Shown here: in pieces, positions 1-10,960 of the stretch | Layout: every line of letters starts with the position of its first letter | Numbering within the stretch: the stretch's first letter is position 1 | DNA from: Gnetum montanum | Taxonomy: Eukaryota; Streptophyta; Gnetopsida; Gnetales; Gnetaceae | NCBI GenBank assembly: GCA_015680685.1 | Contig: MNCI01003467.1 | Coordinates: 597,095 to 661,094, forward strand | Direction of reading: 5' to 3' | DNA: 64,000 nucleotides | Notes under the pieces: model-generated | What the model was told of the DNA's origin: nothing | Seen by the model: only the letters and a program-made list of their open reading frames with translations | The model's database searches: none | Program-made: the position numbers and the translations under genes

Positions 1-505
1 TCCATATCAGCCATACCACAACCTAGCCAATGGACCTACACTAAAGCAAGGTATTAATTACTTAATGATTCAATTACCCTTGCTAATATATGATTGTGTT
101 GTGTGTGCAGATGGTGATCATGCAAACAACGGATTGGATCTGGAGCAGGAGCAAAACACTTGGAATGGAGCAGCGTTGAAGCAGCTATGCAAGGAGCAAG
201 ATCGATGGCGCGCTTATGGATGGACAACGAAAAGCGCAATCTTGGCGTTGGTAGCAGCAACACTTCTTTCTATCTCTCTCTTTCTCTCAAGCGGCCAACA
301 AAGGCCTGATGTCATTGTAATAAGGTGTTCACCCTTGTTGTCATGAACACCAGTTTTGTCAAGTCTTGTAATAATGATCCGTTCACATGTTATCCCATTA
401 GTTCCATTCCCCTCAATAATTCCATACCTTCCCGATATTATTGTAAGGAACTCGAGGGCGAGTTTTCATTCAATCATGGGGGTATGATGAGACGCAATTT
501 GCACA
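1..505. other. Unassigned sequence, no supportable gene
   Basis: No reading frame here resembles a known protein. An 8-bp inverted repeat (GGTGTTCA 324-331, TGAACACC 344-351) could form a small hairpin. The stretch may be the upstream part of the LTR-like promoter that follows. Confidence 0.3.
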
Positions 506-607
506 AGCCGCGATATCGTGTCTTTCCCTGCGATATCGTGTATGCGATATCGCGGCCACCGCGATATTGTGTCTTTTCCTGCGATATCGCGTACGTGATA
601 TCGCGGT
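506..607. repeat. Two 51-bp repeats built of CGATATCG palindromes
   Basis: Two tandem units (about 506-555 and 556-607) each contain three copies of the self-complementary octamer CGATATCG or a one-base variant (511-518, 531-538, 545-552, 562-569, 582-589, 596-603). They end 13 bases before a TATA box, a spacing that suits upstream promoter elements. Confidence 0.75.
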
Positions 608-620
608 CTGCTGCCAAATC

Positions 621-628
621 TATAAATA
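621..628 (+). promoter_or_regulatory. TATA box of an LTR-like promoter
   Basis: TATAAATA lies just downstream of the palindrome pair. No coding frame follows within 1 kb. Together with the palindromes this looks like the promoter of a solo or truncated LTR, but no TG...CA borders or target duplication could be fixed. Confidence 0.5.
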
Positions 629-879
629 AGAGGTAGCACTCCCTTCATTTGCATATAGAGGTTAGAAGTAGTGAAGCTCTGGCGGATTGATCACCCCAGA
701 GATAGAATATTTTCCATGTGCCCGTAGTAGGAGTCCCCCAAGTGAACGGCTCTTTATTCGAGTAGCTTTGTACCTGAACGCAAGTTGTGTACGACAATAA
801 AGATGAGCTTTGTGGATAAACCTTGCAGTACATGGATAGGTTTATTTAATTTTATTTATTGCTTTCCTAGTAACGCGGC

Positions 880-1100
880 ATGAGTACGACTTGGTTACGA
901 GCATTGACAAATGTGTACGGCTAACCAAGGAATCGGCTACTCATCGCGATTAGATTCTCTCACCCTTATCTCCTAGTACGTGGGGTAAGTACGACTTGGC
1001 TACGAGCACCTACGGGTGTGTACGGCTAGTCAAGGAATCGGCTGCTTATCACACTTAGGCTAGTTAGATGCCTCAGTACGACCACTTCGAGCACGTGCGT
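880..1100 (+). repeat. Imperfect ~100-bp tandem repeat
   Basis: Two clear units, about 884-957 and 990-1054, share GTACGACTTGG, TACGAGCA, GTGTACGGCTA and AAGGAATCGGCT in the same order. A third partial unit (CAGTACGACC...CGAGCACG) follows near 1076-1100. The repeat lies downstream of the LTR-like promoter and may be leader sequence of the same lost element. Confidence 0.65.
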
Positions 1101-2561
1101 TACGTGTGGTAATCCCAGTAACGATTAGCATTTGGTAACCACAGTTGCATAGTTCAGGGTGTGTACGGTAAGTGGGAATGGATGCTGATGCTAGTTAATT
1201 TAGACTTAGGTCCTTAGTTAGAGTTAGTTAGTTTCTTCAACCCTTCACCCTCTAGCATAGGAGATAAACCTGAAAAGACCAAAAAAATCATATACCTCGG
1301 ACTTACTTAACCATACACCGTGACAACAACAAGTAAGTCTGGGAAGACAACGAACGATTAACCCCAAGTGTTCCATGGGGTGTTTAGGCATTTAGTCTGC
1401 GGAGTTCGACCGGATCGCGCGTGCTACGCTCGTTTCGTATGGTTGAGTGTAGGGGTACCTCGCCACTCATCAGTTGGTTTTGTTCTTCTTCCAAATCTTG
1501 GATAACAAAAGAGACTTCAAAAACATGGTTTTAAGGACTCTCTTTAATCCTTCTTCACTCTACCTCCTCATGTAGTGCACAACACAAACCATGTGCAAGC
1601 TTCTCCACCAAAAGCTTCTTCCATGCTTCTCACACATGGACATCTTCAACTCGTTTGCATCTAAAACAAAAGTTCTAAGGGAAATAACTAAAATAACAAG
1701 ATGTTAGAGGTCTATCACTATGGTCTAGCTAACCAAGGTTGTTGCTACTCAAGGTAACCCATCTAAGCCTATCCATGTGCATGACACCAATGTCCAAATA
1801 TAGTTAGTGAAATTTGCCAAGTGTTTACTATGAGCATCATCTAGGGCCACTTCACATCTAGCTCTTCTAGTGGGGTTGCCCCATCACAGCTATGCTACTA
1901 AAGCTCCTATACTTCATAATTATAGCAATGCACCACACCATGTTGCCATGGAAACACCATCTCCATGGCCATTTTGAAATGCACTTGAGACCTAGCCTTC
2001 CAAACCAAATTCCATCCAGAGTGCTTTACCAAAATTCACATAGACATAGGGAATGCTAACTTGTAACATGAAGAAACCACATGTCTAAATCTAGATGAAG
2101 GAAATGAAATTGATGGCCCTAAGTATTTCCTTGTCTTCCCTATTCCAATTGATGAGGATGGCTAGCCAATTGATGAGGATGGCTATGCTAATTGTTCAGG
2201 ATGCAAGTGGTTAGGATTACATGTGTATCACATGGGTGTAAGAAGTTGACAGCGACATTTTCCCAACACAATTCGCATACCAATTCTAGAGGATCAACTC
2301 TATTGTTTTTCACCGCTTCTTCATGAATCATGAATAATTAAATTGACAATTCCTTTGATGTGCTCTTTGTTTTGTTGGTGGCTCGTGAGCAATTCATTAC
2401 ACATTGTAGTGAGCAGAAAGTTGCACAGGTTTACAGTATTGCAACAAAAAATTCATTCTTAACACCACTGCTCTGCAAAATTCTGGACCTTGAAAGCATT
2501 CATGGTGGCCCAAGAAGAAGTTGGTGGAGGGCAGCAATAGAAACTTAGAAGAAGCCGGGGA
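1101..2561. other. Non-coding stretch, nothing recognised
   Basis: No gene, RNA or clear repeat is supportable, apart from a short local duplication of GGATGGCTA-type sequence near 2155-2185. Confidence 0.4.
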
Positions 2562-3161
2562 ATCCTATTTCCTGGAGCAGGAATGGGGCACTTCATACCC
2601 ATGCTAGGACTGGCAAAGAGGCTCTCCACAAATAATAATAATAATAATCTCTACATCACATTCGTCACGGCACAATACACAGTGCCGCAGAGCTTCCTGG
2701 ATGATTGCAGAGCCCACATTTCATCCCATTCTTCCTCCTCCTCCATGAATATCATCTTCAAGCAAATTCCTTCAATCCCAGACCTATCCATCTCAAGCTC
2801 AATGTTTTTAAACATGTATCCGCTGTAGCAGAAGACGAAGCCTCTGCTGGAGGATCCGCTCCCACAATCTCGGAAGAAACTTTCCTGAACCCGGAATCGA
2901 TCCTGCAGATCCTGGGCCTACCGCCACTGCGCTGCAGAGAAATACATTCGGCGCCTCCGGAAGCGTCTGCGTTGGTTTCTGGGTCACTGTCGCAAGTTCG
3001 AGGATTCCTGGTGAACTCATCAGAGGAGATGGAGAATCAACAGTTCAGAGCTGTGCGAGGCCACAAATTCCAAGTTCTGGACCAAGATACGAAGCTTTAG
3101 TTCTGGACCAAGATACGAAGCTTTGGGCCGTAGGTCCAATTGTTAGAGCTAGTTTCATAAA
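2562..3161 (+). pseudogene. UDP-glycosyltransferase pseudogene (plant family 1)
   Basis: The reading frame from 2562 gives ILFPGAGMGHFIPMLGLAKR, the N-terminal acceptor-domain start of plant family 1 UGTs, which move sugar from UDP-sugars to small molecules; the His of GMGH is at the catalytic position. About 80 residues are readable. Then the frame changes and roughly 90 family residues are missing. Coding resumes near 2880 with LGLPPLRCREIHSAPPEA and VRGFLVNSSEEME, typical of the mid N-domain. A 26-bp tandem duplication (3074-3125) then adds a stop and shifts the frame; without it the frame runs into LWAVGPIV, a conserved family segment. The C-terminal half with the PSPG sugar-donor box is absent. 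A frameshift, internal deletion and duplication make this a dead gene fragment. It most resembles the UGT72/88 type, but the subgroup is uncertain. Confidence 0.85.
3074..3125 (+). repeat. 26-bp tandem duplication inside the UGT pseudogene
   Basis: 3074-3099 and 3100-3125 are identical except for the last base (A/G). 26 is not a multiple of three, so the event shifts frame and creates a TAG at 3098-3100, exactly before the conserved WAVGP segment. Confidence 0.95.
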
Positions 3162-4174
3162 TGAAATAACACTAACAAAGTAAGCAATATATTCTTATTT
3201 TAAGAAGTGTGACCAATGGATTTTGAAATGATTCATGCAGGCTTGATGGCATCTTAGCTTCCATTTCCTGGATTAAAATGAATTGCACCATGAATATACA
3301 TTCAAACCATTTTTCTTCTTGATTTTCAATTAATTGAGGTTACCATCACATCCTAATTTTTACCAATTTTAAATGATGCAATTCAAATTCATTTGCTCAT
3401 TTTAAATCCTATTTAAAATTTGAACTCTATATACTATGTTCATGGTTAAAATTAAATGTCTTGAAGTCAATTTCCATTTTACATGTTTAAAATCACGCTT
3501 TTCAAAATATCAGCCAACAAATATTATTGAATTATTTATTTAGAATCCTGAATTAATTTACCATGTTCAAAAAAAACATTAAAAAATCATTTTTGCACAT
3601 AAACAAAATAATAGCACAATGTCACCAATTCCTAAATGTGAAATTCCACACAAAGCATTCTCTTGGTAGTTCATGAATTTACACTTCTCCATAATACATC
3701 ATCTTAATGGGCAACTCAATATGATTTATATTTGTATTCTAAAATAATATTAATAGATGTCATGCATTCTTGTATAGTTCTACACATTAAACCTTTCTAA
3801 TCATATTTTTCAATTACTTGTTCCGTATAATTTACCCTACCTACACCCTGGGCATACAATTGTTTTTCTTAAAATCATTCATTTCTTAGATGTAGTTAAC
3901 ACAATAATATAAAGTTAGTATGTTGACCTTGAGATTAGAAACAACTTTATAAGTAAACATTTTTATTCGTTGTTGGAAGTTGCAAAATTTGTGATTTGCA
4001 TTCTAATTTTACCTAGAGTATCCCCAAAGACTTTGCGTGCCAAGACATTTTACTTTATTATCATCTTCTTTAGCATAGCTCTAATTAGAATATAATTTGC
4101 ATGGCAAACTGTCTCCCTAAAATCAACTTCAATGTATTTTCCATACACTCCATGTGGCATGTATCAATTTATGT
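3162..4174. other. AT-rich stretch, no clear gene
   Basis: AT-rich non-coding sequence. On the minus strand near 4020-4060 there is a faint match to the VFGxPTL segment expected in the next exon of the RNase H2A gene, too weak to annotate. Confidence 0.4.
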
Positions 4175-6089
4175 CAAGGATCATCTAGCTAGGCTTTTGT
4201 TTCCGAATCTGACAAAGAAACATTTATTATTTAAAAAAAACCTGAAATGCAAGATTATCTAATGATGAAAAATCACATCACCAAATGCATTAATATAGTA
4301 TTACCCCCAAGATATCCTAAGCCAAAGTTTCTCCTAATACCCTCTCCTGGTTCATCTAGTATCCAATTCCGCAAAGCATTATCCCTAGTAACCTCGACTA
4401 CTAAGATTTCAAAATTGTTTAACAATTCACAATGGAAGTAATCTTGTAGTTTACATTTTGCAAAACAAAGTAGATTTAGTTCAGTAGAACAAACCTTTGC
4501 AATGATGCTAGCTCCACTAACAATTGGATAAAGAGTGTTAGCTTTCTTAGCAACCACAAATTTAATGCTAGGAAATATTTCTTCTAATTTGTCCCTATAT
4601 TAACATGTATCTATAAAGAAAACACCTTGTAACAATGAATAAATGGTGAAAAAAAATGCACATGCTCAATGAAAAAAATAAAAATAGCCAGCAAGAAACC
4701 AAACAACTCACAAATTGCAGCAACAAGTTACTCTAAATAGGAAATGTTGAAAAATATATAGTTTAATTAAACATCTGCTATGAATAACATATACCTATAT
4801 ATTAATAGTTGCTATCTTTATACACAAATATTCTGTTAAAATATGTAATGGACATCAAAACATGGATTTGTATCAATGCTAATAAGGTGGTGCTAATTAA
4901 ACGATGTTGGTTCAAATGCCAATATTTAATACTACCGTACCTCTATCAGCATCACACCCAATCCAAGAACCTTCCTCACAAGACCGATAGCAGCATCATG
5001 TGAAATTGTATAAGGTTAACTTGCACTCTATCAGTTTATGAAAAACAACAGCTCATTAATAACCAAAGTCACAAAGCTTTATGATTGATTCTGCAATTTA
5101 AAATAGAAAATTAAAATATTCACGCTGATTCTTCACGTTAGAAAATGGTTCATTTTGTTATCAAAGTTAAAAGTTAAAACTGAGAACTTTTGTCCTTAAT
5201 TAATTCATTAATTCAGGTTATAAAGGGAAGTCCTTGAACTGCATATTATTTACGTCTGAAGCATTTTTGCAGAAAGGTCTCTTAGATCAATGACGTCAAC
5301 AGTCCAACCTATTGACTTATCACATTTTAGACTTTCAAATAATTCTTCTCGCCTTTCCTCTTTTAAAGTTTTAGAATCTTATTGGGTGCATGGTAACAAT
5401 GTTCAGTCACTGCCATACAAAAGAATTTTGGCTAATCCTCTGTAATACAAATTCAAAACAGGGACATTGAATATGTAAAAAAAAAATCGGACAATCAGTA
5501 TTAAAAAGTACAGGCTATCTGCAGAACCATATTGAAATATGTGGTCCAAGTAGGAAATAGAATGAATTTTGTAATAATTTTCTTTGTTGGATTTCGAGTT
5601 TCCAAAATACCCACAATTCATCTTTATATTTAAGTTATCAATCACCCTTTCAGGGGAAAAATCTACTTCTGTATTCAGAATGTGAAAACCTACCAATAGA
5701 AATCTAGGTATTTGCATAATGCAGTAAAAACATCAGACAAAATACACTGGATAACAATCATAATCGACAAGTCTGAACAGTGTTAAATAGTATTGTCCTT
5801 GCATACCATGAGAATGTGTAGGTAAATCAGGGAAACAACGGTGCAAATTGCAATGTGGCAAGAGTTTCCTGGTATGAAGCAGGGCAGTAAATACACCTAT
5901 AAACCATGGGACCTGATCACGAAAGTAAAAACATAGATTTGCATAGATTGTTTTGAGCAAAACAGCTACTAATTAAAAAGATGATCAAAAGAGGAGGAGA
6001 ATGATAACTAAAGCAGGGTCTCTCCCTGCTTCATCGATTCCCATAATGCAGGGCTTGCTGCACCATTTTGGCACGCCTTGGCTTCCCAT
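4175..6089 (-). pseudogene. RNASEH2A: Ribonuclease H2 subunit A pseudogene with introns
   Basis: RNase H2A is the catalytic subunit that removes ribonucleotides from DNA in the nucleus. Seven exon pieces lie in order on the minus strand: 6089-6008 (start codon at 6089; PKWCSKPCIMGIDEAGRD), 5912-5842 (GPMVYRCIYCPASYQETL), 5377-5254 (DSKTLKEERREELFESL; GWTVDVID), 5019-4936 (SHDAAIGLVRKVLGLGV), 4610-4495 (FVVAKKANTLYPIVSGAS), 4392-4305 (VTRDNALRNWILDE) and 4208-about 4175 (DSETKA). Several borders keep GT/AG. Lesions: the signature DEAGRG reads DEAGRD, MVYG reads MVYR, the intron 1 donor at the expected phase is TT, the exon 2 donor is lost, there is a 1-base deletion in exon 4 before SHD, a stop replaces the VGDPEK segment in exon 5, and a TAG at 4191-4189 replaces the expected Trp in exon 7. 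Retained introns show a DNA-level duplicate, not a processed copy. Confidence 0.88.
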
Positions 6090-6660
6090 TTGGATTCGCT
6101 CTATCCTCAGAGTTTACCTTCCACGGATATTTGTTGCAGTGCGAATTAGCCGTCTGAAAATGTTTTACTTTCCCAAATGTTTGGGCCTGCACAGGTAACC
6201 CTCCAAACAACACGCCGTCTCGCTTTTCTGTAGGTTTTCTAGTCATGGGAATCAAAACTGGGGATACTGTATGGAGGAAACTTGACAGGAACCCCAACAT
6301 ACAACGAATAAGGGAGGGTTGGTTCCAGTGAATTTTACATGAATAATAAACATATCGAATACTGGAAAATCTGAGATGACTCATGAGTGTCAAAGTCCGG
6401 CCCTAACCAAGTACATCTTATGCAGAGCTACTATACACGAACCAAGGCCACTAGCAACCAAGGCCACTAGTACAGAGGAGGGGAAAGGGTTTTCGTTTTT
6501 CCAAAGGGTTTAAGGCAGGGCCGGTGGGTGAAAAATGTAGGAGAGAATCTTCAGATTTGGCCAGTTCTACACTCCTATGCACCGGCGTTGACGAGGCAAC
6601 CATGCTTTCATTGCTTTATTTATAGATCAATATCCATGGCCTCTATCTTAGCATCCGCTG
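6090..6660. other. Flank between RNase H2A relic and element A
   Basis: A long open frame on the minus strand here overlaps exon 1 of the RNase H2A relic in a different frame and matches nothing known. No other feature was seen. The 3' edge is the insertion point of element A. Confidence 0.4.
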
Positions 6661-7243
6661 TGTTGGGTGTGTGCAGATAGAGGGCGTCCTGCACGGTCTA
6701 GGACTTAATCGACGTTTATATAACCTTTTGCAACATATATTTTTTTGAAACTGGATGGAAACGCGAAATAATGTTTGCAAGTAAATAAAGCAGAAAAAAC
6801 AGTGCAAGATGCAAGAATAAGCAGGAAATAAAGTAAAAATGTGGTTAGAAAATTGCACCACTCTGAAGGCATAGGTTTGCTCTGTCAAGATGGATATAGT
6901 CGTTGCACAGCGTGGCGAAGTGCAGAGATCTTGAGAATAACTAGGACGTGTAGAGCAAAATAGGTTGTGCGCTTGGGCGCAGCTTTGAGCGCTGACAATG
7001 CAGGGATTCTACCAAGGTGGTAGAAAGGGTATAGAACAAAATGTCAGCTAAACATGTTAACTATTTGCAGTGTCAAATAGAAAGCTTACAATGTTGTCGC
7101 AACGTGCCAGGGAGAGAGCTTGAGCACCAGAGAAAAAAGAGTAAGAGACTTAGTGAAAGAGTGCCAACCGAACCAGGGATTGGACCTCTTTTGAATATTG
7201 TTTTCCGGAAAATTCCGAACCCTTTGAATGCTGTTTCTCAGGG

Positions 7244-7251
7244 TATTTATA
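7244..7251 (-). promoter_or_regulatory. TATA box in element A 3' LTR
   Basis: TATAAATA on the minus strand, conserved in the other LTR at 21808-21801. Confidence 0.75.
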
Positions 7252-7560
7252 GGGCCAAGGGTACGCAAAAGGGGTAGTTTGGATGCCACGCACCTTGGGC
7301 CCACGTTGACTTGCTGGCACCACACGTGCCATGTATGACCGTTGGAATTGCAAGACTGTTGTAATGCGAACCTGTCATGCCATAACTGCGAGCCTACCAT
7401 GCTATAATTGCACCATCAGCGGCTGGAGACGTGTGCTAACGGTCTGATTAGGTGAAGTGCATTAATGTTGCACAACCACCCACATGCCTTGTTGTGCTTC
7501 ATAGCGTAACGTGTTTGGTGTAGCATCTTGTCGTTCGTTCTGCCACATGTGTGATGTATG

Positions 7561-7930
7561 CTTGCTACGCTATGCTACGCTATGTAGCGTAGCAATTGGC
7601 CTTAGTCGCGAAAGCTTGGCTGATTTACCAACTTTGCTTCTTGCGATGCCTGTCTCACAAACTCTGCTATTTCTACCCTTCGAGCTACCTTCTGTCCCTT
7701 CCGCAGGATTGCTACGCCTTGTAGCTCAGTGTAGCATAGTAGTAGACATGGTCCGCCGCTTCTTTATGGAAAGGGGCATTGCTGAAGGACTTGGGGCTGG
7801 GCGTGGGGACTGGCTGTGGAGCTGTTGCCATACTACGCTACGTCACATGGCGTAGCGTAGCGTGATGCTCTATTCTGCAATTGCTTTTTAAAGCTTGCTA
7901 TGTTACATAGCGAGGCATAGCGTAGTGTGG
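7561..7930. repeat. GCTACGC/GCGTAGC palindrome cluster in U3
   Basis: Repeated GCTACGCTA and TAGCGTAGC words at 7564-7594, 7709-7740, 7833-7862 and 7899-7926. The best is a perfect palindrome at 7573-7594: arm TGCTACGCTA, spacer TG, arm TAGCGTAGCA. The cluster lies 300-700 bp upstream of the LTR TATA box and recurs in the right LTR (22025-22470). Confidence 0.85.
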
Positions 7931-8207
7931 CAGACTTCGTGACTTAGAAAACTTGCCGAATTGTTTTTTGCGCATCCAGAATGCTGCTGCCAACTCCGCG
8001 CACCGTCTCTGAGTAGGCTGTCGCTTGGGCAGGCTACTTTGGTGGACAGGCAAGATGACGTAAAGCCTATCCATGCTTAAAGTAGAAAATTTGTCGAATT
8101 GGCCAGCCTGAACTCAGAATGTTCTTCTTTCGAAGAACTGCCGTAGTGCCATGCGAGTTGCAAGGCTTGGTGAAGCAAGGATGACCCCACATTTTTTAGG
8201 TGTTTCA

Positions 8208-8222
8208 TTGACCCCTCTTTGT
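8208..8222 (-). other. Polypurine tract of element A
   Basis: On the minus strand ACAAAGAGGGGTCAA directly precedes the LTR start TGAAACACC. It is the expected site of plus-strand priming. Element B has the same tract at 48306-48321. Confidence 0.8.
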
Positions 8223-9230
8223 CAACGTTTGGAGAATAGGCTCGATAGACGTCGGCAAAGAAGACGAAACACAGCAGCAGGCAAAATGCTAAGGATGTCG
8301 CTTGGTGAGTGTTAAGATGTCGCCTGGCCGTATTTGAGAGTGTTGCATTGGTTTTGCAGAGGTTAAGACAGAGAGCAAAGATGATGTTTAGCGGAGCCCC
8401 TCGTCGGAGTGCTCTGAGGAGCTTGTTTGCGTTTTCATCTTTGGCTGGCATTGTTCTTCAACCTCTTGTAGGGCAGGTCTTTCCTTCGTAGGATGAGTTG
8501 CGTTACATCCGTGAGGGGTTTTGACCTTCCTACAAGTGCTCTCCATACGGCGAGTTGTGTTACGCACGTCATGGAACTTGCACTCTGAAGTAGCTAGGCT
8601 AGTCGAGGCACTCGCTTCGCGATGCTGTGGCACTTGCTGCTGTGGCGAGCTGTGCCCGCAGGGGCAAGGGTCTTGCTAGTTGTTGGCATTGTTGAGGTTG
8701 TTGGACATCGTTGCTGGTGTACGATGTCCAAAGCAGGGAGGCTAGCAGCGGTCTTGATAGCATTGGCGCGGGGGAGCTGGTCTTTGAGGCACCAGGGGGT
8801 GCGGATGTTCTGGAATCCCTGCCAGGGGCTTGCATTCCTGGTTCAGCTATGGGATCAGCTGCCACATAGCTAACTTCGTGCGAGCTTGGGCGTTGGCAGG
8901 GAGCTGGAGTAACAATATTGTGGCTGGGCCATAATACTGCTGGAACTCCAAATGCGGGAGCTAGCCTGAGAACCACCGTTAGGGCGATGGGCCGTGGCGA
9001 CGGTAGGTTCGGAGGACTAGTGTGACGCCATACCCCATCTTTGGAGGGTTAGCATGATGCCATGGGTGGTAGCGCTGCATATGTTCCGGACCACATTCTT
9101 GGTGTGTCGTGAACTGCATCCCAGAGCTGCGACGTCCCACCCATACGTTAGCATTGCGCCCACTCGTTCGATGTGTATCTGGTGTTGGTGCATGTATCTA
9201 GTGATGTTGCATGCTGGGGATGCAACGCAA
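8223..9230 (-). other. Element A 3' untranslated spacer
   Basis: Sequence between integrase and PPT. Open frames occur on both strands, but none shows a recognisable domain or a counterpart in element B, so no gene is called. Confidence 0.5.
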
Positions 9231-9520
9231 ACCCAGTTTAAGGTCTTGGTAGACCGTGTGCTGGTTTAAGGTCCCAGCGGACCGCTGTGCTGGTTTAAGG
9301 TCCCAGTAAACCGTACATGCCAGTTTATCGTCGTAGTGGACGTGCTGTGCCAGTTTATAATCATAGTGGACTAGCAATACTAGTTTTACGTCGTAGCGGA
9401 TAGTTGTTGCCAGTTTTACGCTGTAGCAGGCGCTGCTTGATGCTGCTAGTTTATCGTCATTGCGGACGCTGCTTGATGCGATTGCCAGTTTATCGTCGTA
9501 GTGGACGATTGTCGTTGTAA
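9231..9520 (-). repeat. Hairpin array after integrase (element A, about 9 units)
   Basis: Units of about 30-36 bp, each (read on the + strand) CYAGTTTWA followed by a 4-bp stem, 6-nt loop and 4-bp stem. Stems seen: GGTC/GACC (9242-9255 and 9270-9283), CGTC/GACG three times, and wobble forms such as CGCT/GGCG. Stem pairs change together. The array starts right after the integrase stop at 9543. Confidence 0.85.
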
Positions 9521-9542
9521 TTGCCGTTGCGCTTCAGACGTA

Positions 9543-10960
9543 CTACGACTTGAGATACAAGTGATTCACGAGGTTGGCGAACTCGTTGCCGTTCATGTCC
9601 ACCAGCTTGAAGGCTTCGTTTCCGAAGGCTTTGATGACCACGTAAGGACCTTCCCAGTTGGCTGAGAATTTGCTCACATGCTCTCAGACGGCCTTGAGGA
9701 CGAGGTCTTCCTTTTGCACTGGCCGTCGATGCGGGTTTGCATGGTGCTTCTGCTGTTGTTTGCTCTGGTAGCACTTGATGCATTTCAGCGTCTGCGCATG
9801 TCTTCCTCCACTGAGTCGAGGTCGATGGTTCGCGACTCATTGTTCTGGGCTTCGCTCACGACATCCGCGAGGATCATCTGGACTGAGGGTACCTACAACT
9901 CGAGAGGCAATATAGCTTTAGATCTGTAAACAAGACTGTAAGGGGTCTTACTTGTTGTAGTTTTGCACGTCGTTCGATAGGCCCAGAGGACGTAGAGGAT
10001 TTGCTCATGCCACCGCTTCTTGCTGTTGTTGAGCATCTGCTTTAGCAAGTTGATGATGGACTTATTTGTAGCCTCCGCTTGCCCATTCGCCTGCGGATAA
10101 TAAGGGGAAGAAAATGATTGTTTAATGCCTAGATTGCTACAAAAGGTTCGGGTTTCTGTACTGCTGAACTATGGCCTATTGTCGGTCACAATAGTCATTG
10201 GAAGCCCAAGCCTTGTAACAATGTTGTCGAGGATGAAATGACAAATTTGCTGAGATGTTGTCTTCCTTAGGGTAATAGCTTCCACCCACTTGGTAAAATA
10301 CTCAGTGGCGGTCATAATGAAGCTATGTCCTGCGAAGGACTTAGGCGTGATAGGCCCTATGAGGTCTAATCCCCATCGTTGGAAGGGCCACGTGATTTGC
10401 GTTGGGTGTAGATCTGTAGGTGCTATGTGTATGAGATTCACGTATCTTTGGCACGTGTCGCACGTCTTGACTTTTGATAGGCAGTCACGCTCCATGTGGG
10501 GCCAGTAATACCCTAGGCGTCTGATTTTGGGAGCCATGGCCCTGGGTGCTATGTGTCCACCACATAACCCCTCATGTACTTCATTAACTATCTTTTGCGC
10601 TTGCTCACCACCCACGCATGCTAGCAATACCCCATCATAGGAGCGTCGGCACAGGGCATCACTTCCCATGAGCACATATTGCCAGGCACGCTTACGGATT
10701 GCATCTCTCTAGGCAGATGTCAATCCACTTGGGGGTTCTCCGTGCTGTAGATAAGCTTTAATGTTGGCATACCACTCTTGGGTATCCGCAGCACTGACAG
10801 ATGCCACGTGTTCCACCTAAGTGATAGGCCCTGTGCATTCTATGATCGAGGTTGGCAAGTTTGCCAGGGAATGTGATGGAATGTTTAATGCAAGGGTAGC
10901 TAAAGCATCTGCCACGGTGTTTTCGTTGTGTGGCACGTGTTGCACATCAGTGGTCGCAAA
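9543..10960 (-). pseudogene. Element A integrase (decayed)
   Basis: Integrase joins element cDNA to chromosomal DNA. The zinc-binding HHCC region is visible as VHEGLCGGH and CDTC near 10580-10440. The core follows, with first Asp in GLDLIGP, second Asp in IVTDN (about 10175) and Glu in NGQAEATNK further on. The C-terminal stretch ANWEGPYVV...NHLYLKS ends with TAG at 9545-9543. Stops interrupt the frame after TDNRP and at LVLKAV, and the last part is in another frame from the core. No chromodomain is recognisable at the end. The Ala-Asp-Ala-Leu-Ala linker to RNase H is seen near 10900. Confidence 0.88.

Larger units (their letters stand above)
6661..8207 (-). repeat. Element A 3' LTR (1547 bp)
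   Basis: Aligns along its whole length with 21204-22751. On the + strand it opens with TGTTGGGTGTGTG and closes with GGTGTTTCA (TG...CA borders). A TATA box on the minus strand (TATAAATA, 7251-7244) fixes the promoter; U3 is the side towards 8207. The PPT adjoins at 8208. Confidence 0.92.

Noticed and set aside
6031-6393. 120-codon open frame on the minus strand
   Set aside because: It overlaps exon 1 of the RNase H2A relic in another frame and has no recognisable domain.
6650-6656. AGCATC on both sides of element A as a target duplication
   Set aside because: On the left it lies several bases away from the LTR edge, whereas on the right it abuts the LTR, so it does not fit a 5-bp duplication.
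9231-9520. CRISPR-like array (short regular repeats with variable spacers)
   Set aside because: Plant nuclear retrotransposon context, repeats imperfect, spacers similar to each other, no cas genes.
8077-9930. Several long open frames on both strands in the 3' spacer and integrase end of element A
   Set aside because: High GC gives chance open frames; they are shadows of LTR, spacer and hairpin repeats and have no counterpart in B.
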